Assembly (NCBI RefSeq): GCF_004827385.1 | Contig: NZ_SRXN01000004.1 | Coordinates: forward strand, 223,574 to 287,573 | Direction of reading: 5' to 3' | DNA: 64,000 nt | Source of the DNA: Ensifer sp. MPMI2T | Lineage (GTDB): Bacteria; Pseudomonadota; Alphaproteobacteria; Rhizobiales; Rhizobiaceae | Shown: in pieces, positions 16,483-24,763 of the stretch | Position numbering within the stretch: position 1 is the stretch's first letter | Layout of the letters: each line of letters opens with the position of its first letter | Made by a program: the position numbers and the translations under genes | Notes under the pieces: generated by a model | The model's input: the letters and a program-made list of their open reading frames with translations, nothing else | The model's database searches: none | What the model was told of the DNA's origin: nothing

Positions 16483-17409
16483 ATGCCCATCAAGATTCCC
16501 GATACGCTGCCCGCCTTCGAAACCCTCGTGCATGAGGGCGTGCGCGTGATGACCGAGACCATGGCGATCCGTCAGGACATTCGCCCGCTTCAGATCGGGC
16601 TCCTGAACCTCATGCCGAACAAGATCAAGACCGAGATCCAGATGGCGCGGCTGATCGGGGCAACGCCGCTGCAGGTCGAGCTGACGCTGGTCCGCGTCAA
16701 CGGCCACCGGCCGAAGAACACCTCCGAGGATCACCTGCTTGCCTTCTACGAGACCTGGGAGGAGGTGAAGGGCCGCAAGTTCGACGGCTTCATCATTACC
16801 GGCGCGCCGGTCGAGACGCTCGAGTACGAGGACGTCACGTACTGGAAGGAACTGCAGCGCATCTTCGACTGGACGGCGACGAACGTGCATTCGACGATGA
16901 ACGTCTGCTGGGGCGCGATGGCGGCGATCTACCATTTCCACGGCGTTCCGAAACACCCGCTCAAGGAAAAGGCCTTCGGCGTCTACCGCCACCAGAACCT
17001 GAAACCCTCCTCGGTCTATCTGAACGGCTTTTCCGACGATTTTGCCGTTCCGGTTTCACGCTGGACGGAGGTGCGCCGCGCCGACATCGACCGTGTGCCG
17101 GAGCTCGAAATCCTGATGGAATCGAAGGAAATGGGCGTCTGCCTCGTGCACGAGAAGAAGGGCAACCGGCTCTACATGTTCAACCACGTGGAGTATGATT
17201 CAACCTCCTTGTCGGACGAATATTTCCGCGACGTGGATGCCGGCGTGCCGATCAAGCTGCCGCACGACTATTTCCCGCACAATGACGCGGACCTGCCGCC
17301 GCAGAACCGCTGGCGCAGCCACGCGCATCTCTTCTTCGGCAACTGGATCAACGAGATGTACCAGACCACGCCCTACGAGCTCGAAAAGATCGGCACGGGA
17401 GACCATTGA
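16483..17409 (+). CDS. metA: Homoserine O-acyltransferase MetA, predicted acetyl-CoA specific
   Basis: A 308-residue MetA. Catalytic triad residues fall at Cys142 (NVCWGAMAA), His235 and Glu237 (FNHVEYD). Residue 111 is Glu ([10 protein letters not shown]); in this family Glu111 goes with acetyl-CoA use and Gly111 with succinyl-CoA use, so I predict O-acetylhomoserine as product. It catalyses the first committed step of methionine synthesis. ATG 16483 is preferred to GTG 16474 because MPIKIPD is the family start. A SAM-II riboswitch precedes it and the VWA gene follows by 6 bp. Confidence 0.96.
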   Translation: MPIKIPDTLPAFETLVHEGVRVMTETMAIRQDIRPLQIGLLNLMPNKIKTEIQMARLIGATPLQVELTLVRVNGHRPKNTSEDHLLAFYETWEEVKGRKFDGFIITGAPVETLEYEDVTYWKELQRIFDWTATNVHSTMNVCWGAMAAIYHFHGVPKHPLKEKAFGVYRHQNLKPSSVYLNGFSDDFAVPVSRWTEVRRADIDRVPELEILMESKEMGVCLVHEKKGNRLYMFNHVEYDSTSLSDEYFRDVDAGVPIKLPHDYFPHNDADLPPQNRWRSHAHLFFGNWINEMYQTTPYELEKIGTGDH

Positions 17410-17415
17410 GCCTCG

Positions 17416-18600
17416 ATGTTCATCCCCTTCTTCCTCGAATTGAAGGCCGCGAAAGTCCCGGTGACGCTCCGGGAATTCCTGTCGCTGATCGAGGGAATGG
17501 AGACGGGGATTGCGACCTTCGACGTCGAGGCCTTCTATTTCCTCGCCCGTGCGGCGCTGGTGAAGGACGAGCGCCACATCGACCGGTTCGACAGGGTGTT
17601 CCGGCATTGTTTTGCCGGGCTGGAAGCGGTTTCCCCGCCGGAGGCCTTTGGTAAAGCAACCATTCCCGAGGAGTGGCTGAAGAAACTCGCCGAAAAATAT
17701 CTGACCGAGGAGGAGAAGAAGCTCGTCGAGGCGCTCGGCGGCTTCGACAAGCTGATGGAAACGCTGCGCCAGCGGCTTGCGGAGCAGACGGGCCGCCACC
17801 AAGGCGGTTCGAAATGGATCGGCACCGCCGGCACATCACCCTTCGGCGCCTATGGCTACAATCCGGAAGGGGTGAGGATCGGCCAGGAGGGCTCGCGCCA
17901 CCGGCGCGCCGTCAAGGTCTGGGACCGACGCGAGTTCAAGGACTATGACGACACGGTCGAACTCGGCACGCGCAACATCAAGGTGGCGCTGAAGCGGCTC
18001 AGGCGCTGGGTGCGGGAGGGTGCCGCCGAAGAGCTCGACGTCTTGGGCACGATCCGCTCCACCGCCGACCATGGCTATCTCGACGTCGTGACGCGGCCGG
18101 AGCGGCGCAACGCGGTCAAACTCCTGATGTTCTTCGACGTCGGCGGATCGATGGACGACCACATCCGCGTCGTGGAAGAGCTCTTCTCGGCTATGCGCAG
18201 CGAATTCCGGCACATGGATTATTTCTACTTCCACAATTGCGTCTATGAGGGCCTGTGGAAGGACAATCGCCGCCGGCGTGTCGACGTGACCCGCACGGCC
18301 GAACTCTTGCGCACTTTCGGCGGCGACTATCGCGCCATCTTCGTCGGCGATGCCTCGATGAGCCCCTATGAGATCAGCCATCCGGGCGGGTCGGTCGAAC
18401 ACTGGAACGACGAGGCTGGCGCGCTCTGGCTCACGCGCATCACGTCGCATTTCCCGCGCTCGATCTGGCTCAACCCGGTGCCGGGAGATCACTGGCGTCA
18501 CACCCAGTCGATCGGCATGATCCGCTCACTCTTCGGCGGCCGGATGTTCCCGCTGACGCTTGCCGGCCTGCAGGCCGCGACAAAGGAATTGTCGCGCTGA
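17416..18600 (+). CDS. CoxE-like VWA domain protein
   Basis: A 394-residue protein. N-terminal part FLELKAAKVPVTLREFL is typical of CoxE-like proteins; a C-terminal von Willebrand A-like domain follows. Its MIDAS motif is FFDVGGSMDDH, with Gly where DxSxS proteins have Ser. It is the partner of MoxR ATPases in metal-enzyme or complex maturation. Its start is 6 bp after metA, so it is probably read from the SAM-II-controlled transcript although functionally it belongs with the MoxR gene upstream. Confidence 0.88.
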   Translation: MFIPFFLELKAAKVPVTLREFLSLIEGMETGIATFDVEAFYFLARAALVKDERHIDRFDRVFRHCFAGLEAVSPPEAFGKATIPEEWLKKLAEKYLTEEEKKLVEALGGFDKLMETLRQRLAEQTGRHQGGSKWIGTAGTSPFGAYGYNPEGVRIGQEGSRHRRAVKVWDRREFKDYDDTVELGTRNIKVALKRLRRWVREGAAEELDVLGTIRSTADHGYLDVVTRPERRNAVKLLMFFDVGGSMDDHIRVVEELFSAMRSEFRHMDYFYFHNCVYEGLWKDNRRRRVDVTRTAELLRTFGGDYRAIFVGDASMSPYEISHPGGSVEHWNDEAGALWLTRITSHFPRSIWLNPVPGDHWRHTQSIGMIRSLFGGRMFPLTLAGLQAATKELSR

Positions 18601-18636
18601 ACCGGGTGATGGCTGCGTCTTTCAAAGGGTGCGATT

Positions 18637-18748
18637 GCCCCTCGCCCTAGCCCTCTCCCCCCTCGCGGGGAAAGGGGACTTGGCCGGCGCGGCATATCCC
18701 TTCGCCCCGCTTGCGGGGGAGAAGGTGGCGGCAGCCGGATGAGGGGCG
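18637..18748. repeat. GC-rich dyad repeat (CCCCTCATCC family)
   Basis: GCCCCTCGCCCTAGCCCTCT ... CTTCGCCCCGCTTGCGGGGG ... GGATGAGGGGC, same layout as the copy at 16174. It lies between the VWA gene and galM. Confidence 0.78.
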
Positions 18749-18844
18749 GCCCGGATGTACGCAGAGGAAAAGTATGACTTTCCGGTTGCCGCACCGCCGG
18801 AAATACCGCAGGTTGACGCCGACTCGCAGAGGGGAGGAGACAAG

Positions 18845-19861
18845 ATGAGCACGGATATGGAAATCTTCGGTCGCCTGCCTTCCGGTGAACCGGTTCATCG
18901 CGTGACGCTCGCGGGCGGCGGCCTGACGGCGAAGGTGATCACCTGGGGGGCAGTTATCCAGGATCTGCGGCTCGAAGGGCACCAGCCGCCCTTAGTTCTG
19001 GGTTTCGAGGATTTCGACAGCTATCCCGCGCATTCGGCCTATTTCGGCGCCACCCCCGGCCGCAACGCCAATCGCATCGGCGGCGGGCGCTTCACGCTCG
19101 ACGGCAAGGCCTATCAACTCGATCTCAACGAAAAGGGCGTGACGCATCTTCACGGCGGCAGCGACAATATTGCCAGGCGCAACTGGACGATCATCGACCT
19201 TGCGGAGGATCGCGTGACACTCAGGATTACCGATCCCGACGGACGGGCCGGCTATCCCGGCAACTGCATGATCACCTGCACCTACACGCTGAAACCCGGC
19301 GGTGTGCTGAACGTCACTTACTCAACGGAAACCGACGCGCCAACGCTCGCCAATGTCTGCCAGCACAGCTACTTCAATCTCGACGGCAGCGATGACGTGT
19401 TCGGCCATGACATCATGATCGCCGCCGACCATTATCTGCCGACGGACGAGCGGCAGATCCCGACCGGCGAAATCCGCGCCGTTGCCGGCACGGCCTTCGA
19501 TCTCAGGGAGATGACCTCGCTGCGGCGGCAGACGGAAGGCGAAAAGATCGCCTACGACCACAATTTCTGCCTCTCGCCGGAGCGGATGGAAAAACACTCG
19601 GTGGCGCTGGTGCGCAGCATCAATTCCGGGATTTCACTGGAAGTGCTGACGACCGAGCCCGGCATCCAGCTCTATACCGGCTTCAAGCTCGATGTGCCGG
19701 TGCCGGGCCTGGAGGGTCGCCGCTACGCCCCCTTCGCCGGCTTCTGCCTAGAAACGCAAATCTGGCCCGACGCAATCAACCACGAAGGTTTCCCGAAGGC
19801 CGTACTCAGGCCGGGCGAGACGCTGCGCCAGGAGACGGACTACGTGTTTATGAAGAGCTGA
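18845..19861 (+). CDS. galM: Aldose 1-epimerase
   Basis: A 338-residue galactose mutarotase-like protein. FGATPGRNANRIGGGRF, LHGGSDNIARRNW (first catalytic-site His), NVCQHSYFNLDG (catalytic His) and FAGFCLETQIWPDAIN (catalytic Glu) are all present. It interconverts alpha and beta hexose anomers in the cytoplasm. ATG 18845 has GGAGGA at 18833-18838; an in-frame ATG at 18755 overlaps the repeat tail and lacks family similarity. Confidence 0.94.
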   Translation: MSTDMEIFGRLPSGEPVHRVTLAGGGLTAKVITWGAVIQDLRLEGHQPPLVLGFEDFDSYPAHSAYFGATPGRNANRIGGGRFTLDGKAYQLDLNEKGVTHLHGGSDNIARRNWTIIDLAEDRVTLRITDPDGRAGYPGNCMITCTYTLKPGGVLNVTYSTETDAPTLANVCQHSYFNLDGSDDVFGHDIMIAADHYLPTDERQIPTGEIRAVAGTAFDLREMTSLRRQTEGEKIAYDHNFCLSPERMEKHSVALVRSINSGISLEVLTTEPGIQLYTGFKLDVPVPGLEGRRYAPFAGFCLETQIWPDAINHEGFPKAVLRPGETLRQETDYVFMKS

Positions 19862-19909
19862 GGAGTAAGTGGCCGAATCGCTGAGAACTGCACGGTCGGC
19901 CGACTGCTA

Positions 19910-20008
19910 CTGCATGATCTTCTTAAATCGGAATCGATTGAGGACAAATCATGCAGCAATTCAAAGTGCTACAGCCACTTTGCGCGTCCGATTGCGCGCG
20001 GCGCTGTA
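19910..20008 (+). repeat. RIME1-like repeat, complete
   Basis: CTGCATGATCTTCTTAAATC ... CAATTCAAAGTGCTACAG ... GCGCGGCGCTGTA, between galM and the minus-strand tRNA-Gly gene. Confidence 0.82.
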
Positions 20009-20068
20009 AACCAGGGTGGCCCAGCGACGGAGTCCAAGAACAACAATGAAATGAAGTAGTTGGGAAAC

Positions 20069-20143
20069 TGGAGCGGGTGAGGCGATTCGAACGCCCGACC
20101 CCAACCTTGGCAAGGTTGTGCTCTACCCCTGAGCTACACCCGC
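20069..20143 (-). tRNA. tRNA-Gly (anticodon GCC)
   Basis: 75 nt including an encoded CCA. Acceptor stem GCGGGTG/CACCCGC, D-arm TAGCTCAGGGGTAGAGC, anticodon loop with GCC at 20109-20111 (reverse strand) between CCTT and AAGG, and T-arm with GTTCGAATC. Anticodon GCC decodes GGC/GGT, the preferred Gly codons in this GC-rich genome. Confidence 0.97.
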
Positions 20144-20467
20144 TCATCATCCGCGGTCCGGGGGTAGTCGGTGGACCGTGGTGCCGCCTCGTCTTGCGGC
20201 GACGGGCGCTATATGGCCTAAGGCTTTTTCAAATGCAACAGGGAAATGACGCAAATGCGAAGAATTTTTTCGGGGCCGTCCAAAAAGCCCGGAAATGCTG
20301 GTGTATTGCACTGATGCATGTCGGTCAGGAGTGTGCAGCGGCATGGGAAGCGTGAGCGGCTTCCGCCCACATGCCGCTCCAGCCCATGAGAATCGCCGCG
20401 CCTGAGATTGCGGAGCGCGCCTGTTCTCCGTAAAGCAGGGCGAAATCGCCACGACAGGAAGGACTTG
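20144..20467. other. Gene-free interval with a strong nested hairpin
   Basis: No coding frame with a ribosome site. The interval holds a nested inverted repeat at 20337-20378: outer arms AGCGGCATG/CATGCCGCT, inner arms GGAAGC/GCTTCC, a 7-nt loop and a 5-nt asymmetry on the 3' side. There is no T run after it, so it is not an intrinsic terminator. It lies about 90 bp upstream of the prolyl-tRNA editing gene and may be part of its leader or a small RNA. Confidence 0.5.
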
Positions 20468-20980
20468 ATGATGAGCGAGGCGCAGCCGAAGACCGCGGAG
20501 GACCTGTTCCGTTTTCTCGACAACCTTGGAATCGAACACTCGACGAAGCGCCATGCGCCGGTTTTCACGGTTGCCGAATCGGTGGCGCTGCGCGACGAAA
20601 TTCCCGGCGGACATACAAAGAACCTGTTCGTGAAGGATAAGAAGGACAACTATTTCCTGCTGACCGTCGAGGAGCATGCGACGGTGGACCTGAAGTCCGT
20701 CCATCAGATCATCGGCGCGGCGAGCAAGGTTTCCTTCGGCAAGCCTGAAAAGCTGATGGAATATCTGGGCGTCATCCCCGGCGCGGTGACCGCTTTCGGC
20801 GCGATCAATGACACGGGCGGTAACGTGAAGTTCATTCTCGACGAGGCGTTGATGGAATTCGACACGATCAACGGCCATCCGCTCTCGAACGACCAGACGA
20901 CCTCGATCGCGTCGAAAGACATGCTGCGTTTCATGGAAGCGACAGGGCATGAGCCGCTTGTCTTGAAAGTGACGACCTGA
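20468..20980 (+). CDS. Prolyl-tRNA editing protein (YbaK/ProX family)
   Basis: A 170-residue free-standing INS-like editing domain. FLDNLGIEHSTKRHAPVFTV, GGHTKNLFVKDKKDNYFLL (catalytic-site Lys region) and a late TTSIASKDMLRF are typical of ProXp-ala proteins, which hydrolyse Ala mischarged on tRNA-Pro. The start is ATG 20468 or the adjacent ATG 20471; AGGAAGG precedes both. Confidence 0.88.
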   Translation: MMSEAQPKTAEDLFRFLDNLGIEHSTKRHAPVFTVAESVALRDEIPGGHTKNLFVKDKKDNYFLLTVEEHATVDLKSVHQIIGAASKVSFGKPEKLMEYLGVIPGAVTAFGAINDTGGNVKFILDEALMEFDTINGHPLSNDQTTSIASKDMLRFMEATGHEPLVLKVTT

Positions 20981-21038
20981 CATACGATCTTTGGCGCGGA
21001 TGCATGAAGTCGGACGGCAAGTCCGCGAGGAGAGAAGA

Positions 21039-22010
21039 ATGAGCGGTAGCGACAATCCCTATGCAGGTTCTTTCGGCAACCAGATGACGGCTTCGGCTTC
21101 GTTCGGCGGCCAGCCGGCACCGAAAGCCGCAGGCGATCTGATCAAGGAGACCACCACCGCTACCTTCTCCCGCGACGTGCTGGAAGCCTCGCGCCAGCAG
21201 CCGGTTCTCGTCGATTTCTGGGCTCCCTGGTGCGGACCCTGCAAGCAATTGACCCCGGTGATCGAAAAGGTCGTGACGGAAGCTGCCGGCCGGGTGAAGC
21301 TCGTCAAGATGAATATCGACGAGCATCCCTCGATCGCCGGCCAGCTCGGCATCCAGTCGATCCCCGCCGTCATCGCCTTCGTTGGCGGGCGCCCGGTCGA
21401 CGGCTTCATGGGCGCTGTTCCCGAAAGCCAGATCAAGCAGTTCATCGACCGCATCGCGGGGCCTGCCGTGAGCGATGGCAAGGCCGAGATCGAAGCCGCG
21501 CTGACCGATGCCAAGGCATTGCTCGATGCCGGTGAGGCGGAAAATGCCGCAGGCCTCTACGGTGCCGTCCTGCAGGCGGAGCCGGAAAATGCGACAGCCA
21601 TTGCCGGCATGGTCGAATGCATGGTTGCGCTGGGACAGATTGCCGAGGCGCGCCAGACGCTTTCGGAATTGCCGGAAGAGCTTGCGAAGGACGCGGCCAT
21701 CGGCGCCGTGTCGAAGAAACTCGACCAGATCGAAGAGGCGCGCAAACTCGGCGATCCGACGGCGCTAGAGCATCAGCTGGCGCTCAATCCGGATGACCAC
21801 GCGGCGCGGCTGAAGCTTGCCAAGATCCGCAATGTCGAAGGCGACCGGAGCGCGGCGGCGGAACACTTGCTTTTGATCATGAAGCGCGACCGCAGTTTCG
21901 AGGACGACGGCGCCCGGCGCGAGCTCCTGGGCTTCTTTGAAGTCTGGGGACCGAAGGATCCGGCGACGGTTGCCGCGCGGCGGAAGCTTTCGTCGATTCT
22001 TTTCTCTTAA
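21039..22010 (+). CDS. CnoX-like thioredoxin with tetratricopeptide domain
   Basis: A 323-residue protein: thioredoxin domain about 35-140 with an intact redox motif WAPWCGPCK, followed by TPR-like helices (ALLDAGEAENAAGLYGAVL and similar) to the end. This is the YbbN/CnoX architecture: a holdase that protects clients from chlorine or heat stress and hands them to GroEL or DnaK. Enterobacterial YbbN lost the CxxC; this one keeps it, so real disulfide reductase activity is likely. GAGGAGA precedes the ATG. Confidence 0.92.
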   Translation: MSGSDNPYAGSFGNQMTASASFGGQPAPKAAGDLIKETTTATFSRDVLEASRQQPVLVDFWAPWCGPCKQLTPVIEKVVTEAAGRVKLVKMNIDEHPSIAGQLGIQSIPAVIAFVGGRPVDGFMGAVPESQIKQFIDRIAGPAVSDGKAEIEAALTDAKALLDAGEAENAAGLYGAVLQAEPENATAIAGMVECMVALGQIAEARQTLSELPEELAKDAAIGAVSKKLDQIEEARKLGDPTALEHQLALNPDDHAARLKLAKIRNVEGDRSAAAEHLLLIMKRDRSFEDDGARRELLGFFEVWGPKDPATVAARRKLSSILFS

Positions 22011-22024
22011 AGGGCGTCGGAGCT

Positions 22025-22077
22025 CTTCAAAGTGCTACAGTGACTTAGCGCGTCCGATTGGACGCGTGGCGCTGTAG
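22025..22077 (+). repeat. RIME1-like repeat, right half only
   Basis: CTTCAAAGTGCTACAG, then CGCGTCCGATTGGACGCG and CTGTAG. The left palindrome is missing. It lies just after the thioredoxin gene. Confidence 0.78.
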
Positions 22078-22273
22078 GCGATGCGCTTTAAGTCGTTGCT
22101 TGCACGCATGTCGTGTCCCGAAACCGCCGCACACTTTCGAGCATGCAGTAAGCGGCAAGAGTGCAACAGGATCCGCGTCTTTTTTCCCTTGAGATTTTCG
22201 AGGGACGCACCATTTCTTGGTCGGGGCGTCGTGCCTGGCGATGGGGCGCGGCAAGCCGGTATCTGCAAGGTCT

Positions 22274-22960
22274 ATGAGAATGCATGTCGGAAATGCGCGC
22301 TACCTCGGTCCTCAGGACTTGCCGGAGATTCTTCCGGTATTTCCGCTGACGGGCGCGCTCCTGCTTCCCGGCGCCCAACTCCCGCTCAATATCTTCGAAC
22401 CGCGCTACCTTGCGATGTTCGATGACGCGCTTGCCGGAAACCGGCTGATCGGCATCGTCCAACCCTCCTTCTCGGAGGGGCGCAACGACATCGATTCGGG
22501 GCCCGTGCCGGCGCTTTGCCAGGTCGGCTGCATCGGCCGCATCACCTCCTTTGCGGAGACCGGCGACGGGCGCTACATCACCTCGCTCACCGGTGTGTGC
22601 CGCTACCGCCTCTTCGCCGAAGTGACCGGCTGCCGCGGCTATCGCCGCTTCCGCATCGGCCCCTTCGCCACCGACCTCGAAAATCCGGACGATGAGAGCC
22701 TCGTCGATCGCGAAGCGCTTCTGGCGGCCTTCCGGGCCTATCTCGACGCCAACAAGCTGGAGGCGGACTGGGAAAGCGTGGAGCGGGCGAGCAACCGCAC
22801 GCTCGTCAATTCGATGGCGATGATGTCGCCTTATGGCCCGGCGGAAAAGCAGGCGCTGTTGGAAGCGCCTGACCTGAAAACCCGCGCCGAAACGCTGATC
22901 GCGATCACCGAGATCGTGCTTGCCCGGAATTTCGGCGACCTCGACAACATCCTGCAGTAG
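22274..22960 (+). CDS. LON substrate-binding-domain protein
   Basis: A protein of about 228 residues consisting of the N-terminal domain of Lon alone ([43 protein letters not shown]). No ATPase or protease part follows. Role unknown; it may bind unfolded substrates or act as an adaptor. The ATG at 22280 ([10 protein letters not shown]) has AAGG at better spacing and may be the true start. It follows the thioredoxin/TPR gene, giving a small protein-quality-control group. Confidence 0.85.
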   Translation: MRMHVGNARYLGPQDLPEILPVFPLTGALLLPGAQLPLNIFEPRYLAMFDDALAGNRLIGIVQPSFSEGRNDIDSGPVPALCQVGCIGRITSFAETGDGRYITSLTGVCRYRLFAEVTGCRGYRRFRIGPFATDLENPDDESLVDREALLAAFRAYLDANKLEADWESVERASNRTLVNSMAMMSPYGPAEKQALLEAPDLKTRAETLIAITEIVLARNFGDLDNILQ

Positions 22961-22970
22961 TGGCAAAGCC

Positions 22971-23159
22971 ATGGATATCAATGCCAGCAAGGTCGATCCG
23001 AAACTCCTCGAACTGCTCGTCTGCCCGCTGACGAAGGGGCGGCTAAGCTACGACGCCGAAGCGCAGGAGCTGATTTCGGAAAAGGCCCGTCTCGCTTATC
23101 CGATCCGCGACGGCGTTCCGATCATGCTCGTGTCGGAGGCGCGCAAGCTCGAAGACTGA
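22971..23159 (+). CDS. Trm112/UPF0434 family small protein
   Basis: A 62-residue protein: [18 protein letters not shown] and [17 protein letters not shown] match the bacterial Trm112-like UPF0434 family. Only one Cys of the usual zinc-binding set is seen, so metal binding is doubtful. It starts 10 bp after the LON-domain gene, so the two are co-transcribed. Confidence 0.87.
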   Translation: MDINASKVDPKLLELLVCPLTKGRLSYDAEAQELISEKARLAYPIRDGVPIMLVSEARKLED

Positions 23160-23214
23160 GGCTCGCGCTGAAGGTCAGGTAAGGGACGGAAAACCGTTAC
23201 ACACTTTGCCTGGG

Positions 23215-23649
23215 CTAGCCGCCCACGTGCTCGACGCTCGCCTCTATCCGCTCCATGTCGTCGTCGGAAAGGCCGAAATGGTGGCCGATCTCATGGATCA
23301 GCACATGGGTGATGATGTCGCCCAGCGTTTCCTCGTTTTCCGCCCAATAGTCGAGGATGGGGCGGCGATAGAGCGTGATGCGGTTCGGGAACTGGCCGGT
23401 CTCCATGGTGAAGCGTTCGCCGATGCCGCGGCCTTCGAACAGGCCGAGCAGGTCGAAAGGCGTTTCAAGCGCCATGTCTTCGAAGACGTCGTCGCTCGGA
23501 AAATCGGCGACTTCGATAATGAGATCGGTCGTCAGCTTGCGGAATTCCTCCGGCAGATGGCCATAGGCTTCAAGCGCAAGCAGTTCGAATGTGCTGAGCG
23601 TCGGTGCGTGGCGTTCCCGCCAATCATCGGTCTGGTCAATGCGGGCCAT
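23215..23649 (-). CDS. Predicted zinc metallopeptidase (DUF1025/MMP-like)
   Basis: A 144-residue protein of the small zincin family with the zinc motif HVLIHEIGHHFGLSDDDM near the C-terminus (HExxH plus a downstream Asp). Substrate unknown. ATG 23649 has GGAG about 6 nt upstream. It is convergent with the UPF0434 gene and divergent from the imuA cassette. Confidence 0.85.
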   Translation of the reverse strand: MARIDQTDDWRERHAPTLSTFELLALEAYGHLPEEFRKLTTDLIIEVADFPSDDVFEDMALETPFDLLGLFEGRGIGERFTMETGQFPNRITLYRRPILDYWAENEETLGDIITHVLIHEIGHHFGLSDDDMERIEASVEHVGG

Positions 23650-23780
23650 GGGCACTCCTTGTTGCCCTCATATAACGATTTCTCCTTTGTTTTTCGAGTG
23701 TTGAATTCTGGGAGGGCAGAGCGAGGAATAAATTCTCAAACATCGTTGTTGACTCTTGCGGCTGGCTCTGGAATCCATAG

Positions 23781-23795
23781 GAACATAACGTGAAC
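23781..23795 (+). promoter_or_regulatory. LexA box upstream of imuA
   Basis: GAAC-ATAACGT-GAAC, i.e. GAAC-N7-GAAC, the reverse form of the alphaproteobacterial LexA site GTTC-N7-GTTC. It ends 20 bp before the imuA start, where LexA would block transcription. Confidence 0.85.
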
Positions 23796-23815
23796 ATCTG
23801 GTGGAGCCGACCGTC

Positions 23816-24763
23816 ATGGCCGAGAAAGCCGTGCAGCGGGAAACCGTTCTTTCCCTCCGCGAAACCATAGCGCAGATTGAAAATCGCCGGCTGCCCGGGG
23901 TCGTGCGTGCAGCCAAGGCGGCCGATCCTGCCGGTTTCCGGCGCCAAAGGGAGGAGGCATCCCGCAACAAGATCCTGCCCCTTGGCGTCCCGCCGCTTGA
24001 TGATGTGCTCGAGGGTGGGCTGCCGCTCGCGGGCATGACGGAAATCCGCAATGCCGAAACGCGCGATGCGGGTGCTGCTGCCGGTTTCGTGACGGCACTT
24101 GCGGTACTCTGTCAGCGGCGGAAGAAGGAGAAAGGCCATCTGGCGCCGGTCCTGTGGATCAGCCAGGGCCTTGCCTCTCGTGAGGCCGGATTTCCATATG
24201 CGCCGGGCCTCAAATCCTATGGGCTCGACATCGAGCGCTTCCTGTTCGTTTCGATACGCACGGTCAAGGATGCGCTCTGGGTTGCCGAAACGGCTCTTTC
24301 GGTGCCGGTCTTTGCGGCCGTCATTCTGGAAATCCGCGGCAATCCCGCCTGTCTCGCCTTGAGCGAGAGCAGGCGTCTGCATGTAAGGGCCCGGGCGGGC
24401 TGCTTGCCTCTTCTCCTCTTCCGGCAGGCGGGCGAGGAGGAGGCCAGCAGCGCCTTTTTCCGGCTACAGATCAAGCCGGCATCGGCCGGCGAGCGACCTC
24501 TTCCCGATGGCTCGATGCTTTGCGGCAGCATCGGTCATCCAGCCTTTCACGTCCTTGTCGAAAAAAGCAGGGCTTACGCCTCTGCCGATATCTTTCTGGA
24601 ATGGAATGCCCATGACCGCCGCTTCTACCCCATCGACCAGTCCGTCGCTTCTCAGGCAGACGGGCAATCAGCGAATTCTGTCGATCCATTTTCCGCATCT
24701 GTCGGCCGATCGAATGGCGCGGATTCGCTGGGGAACCTCCTGGCTTACGCAAGGGCGTCCTGA
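23816..24763 (+). CDS. imuA: SOS mutagenesis protein ImuA
   Basis: A 315-residue RecA/SulA-like protein. The core has LPLGVPPLDDVLEGGLPLAGM followed by VLWISQGL and AVILEIRGNPA, the degenerate RecA fold of ImuA, without a proper Walker A. It works with ImuB and DnaE2 in damage-induced translesion synthesis. ATG 23816 is chosen; a GTG at 23801 is in frame but abuts the LexA box. The 3' end overlaps imuB by about 150 bp. Confidence 0.9.
   Translation: MAEKAVQRETVLSLRETIAQIENRRLPGVVRAAKAADPAGFRRQREEASRNKILPLGVPPLDDVLEGGLPLAGMTEIRNAETRDAGAAAGFVTALAVLCQRRKKEKGHLAPVLWISQGLASREAGFPYAPGLKSYGLDIERFLFVSIRTVKDALWVAETALSVPVFAAVILEIRGNPACLALSESRRLHVRARAGCLPLLLFRQAGEEEASSAFFRLQIKPASAGERPLPDGSMLCGSIGHPAFHVLVEKSRAYASADIFLEWNAHDRRFYPIDQSVASQADGQSANSVDPFSASVGRSNGADSLGNLLAYARAS

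Noticed and set aside
20144..20150. tRNA-Gly 3' end as an integration site
   Set aside because: No integrase, no duplicated tRNA end and no foreign gene content beside it.
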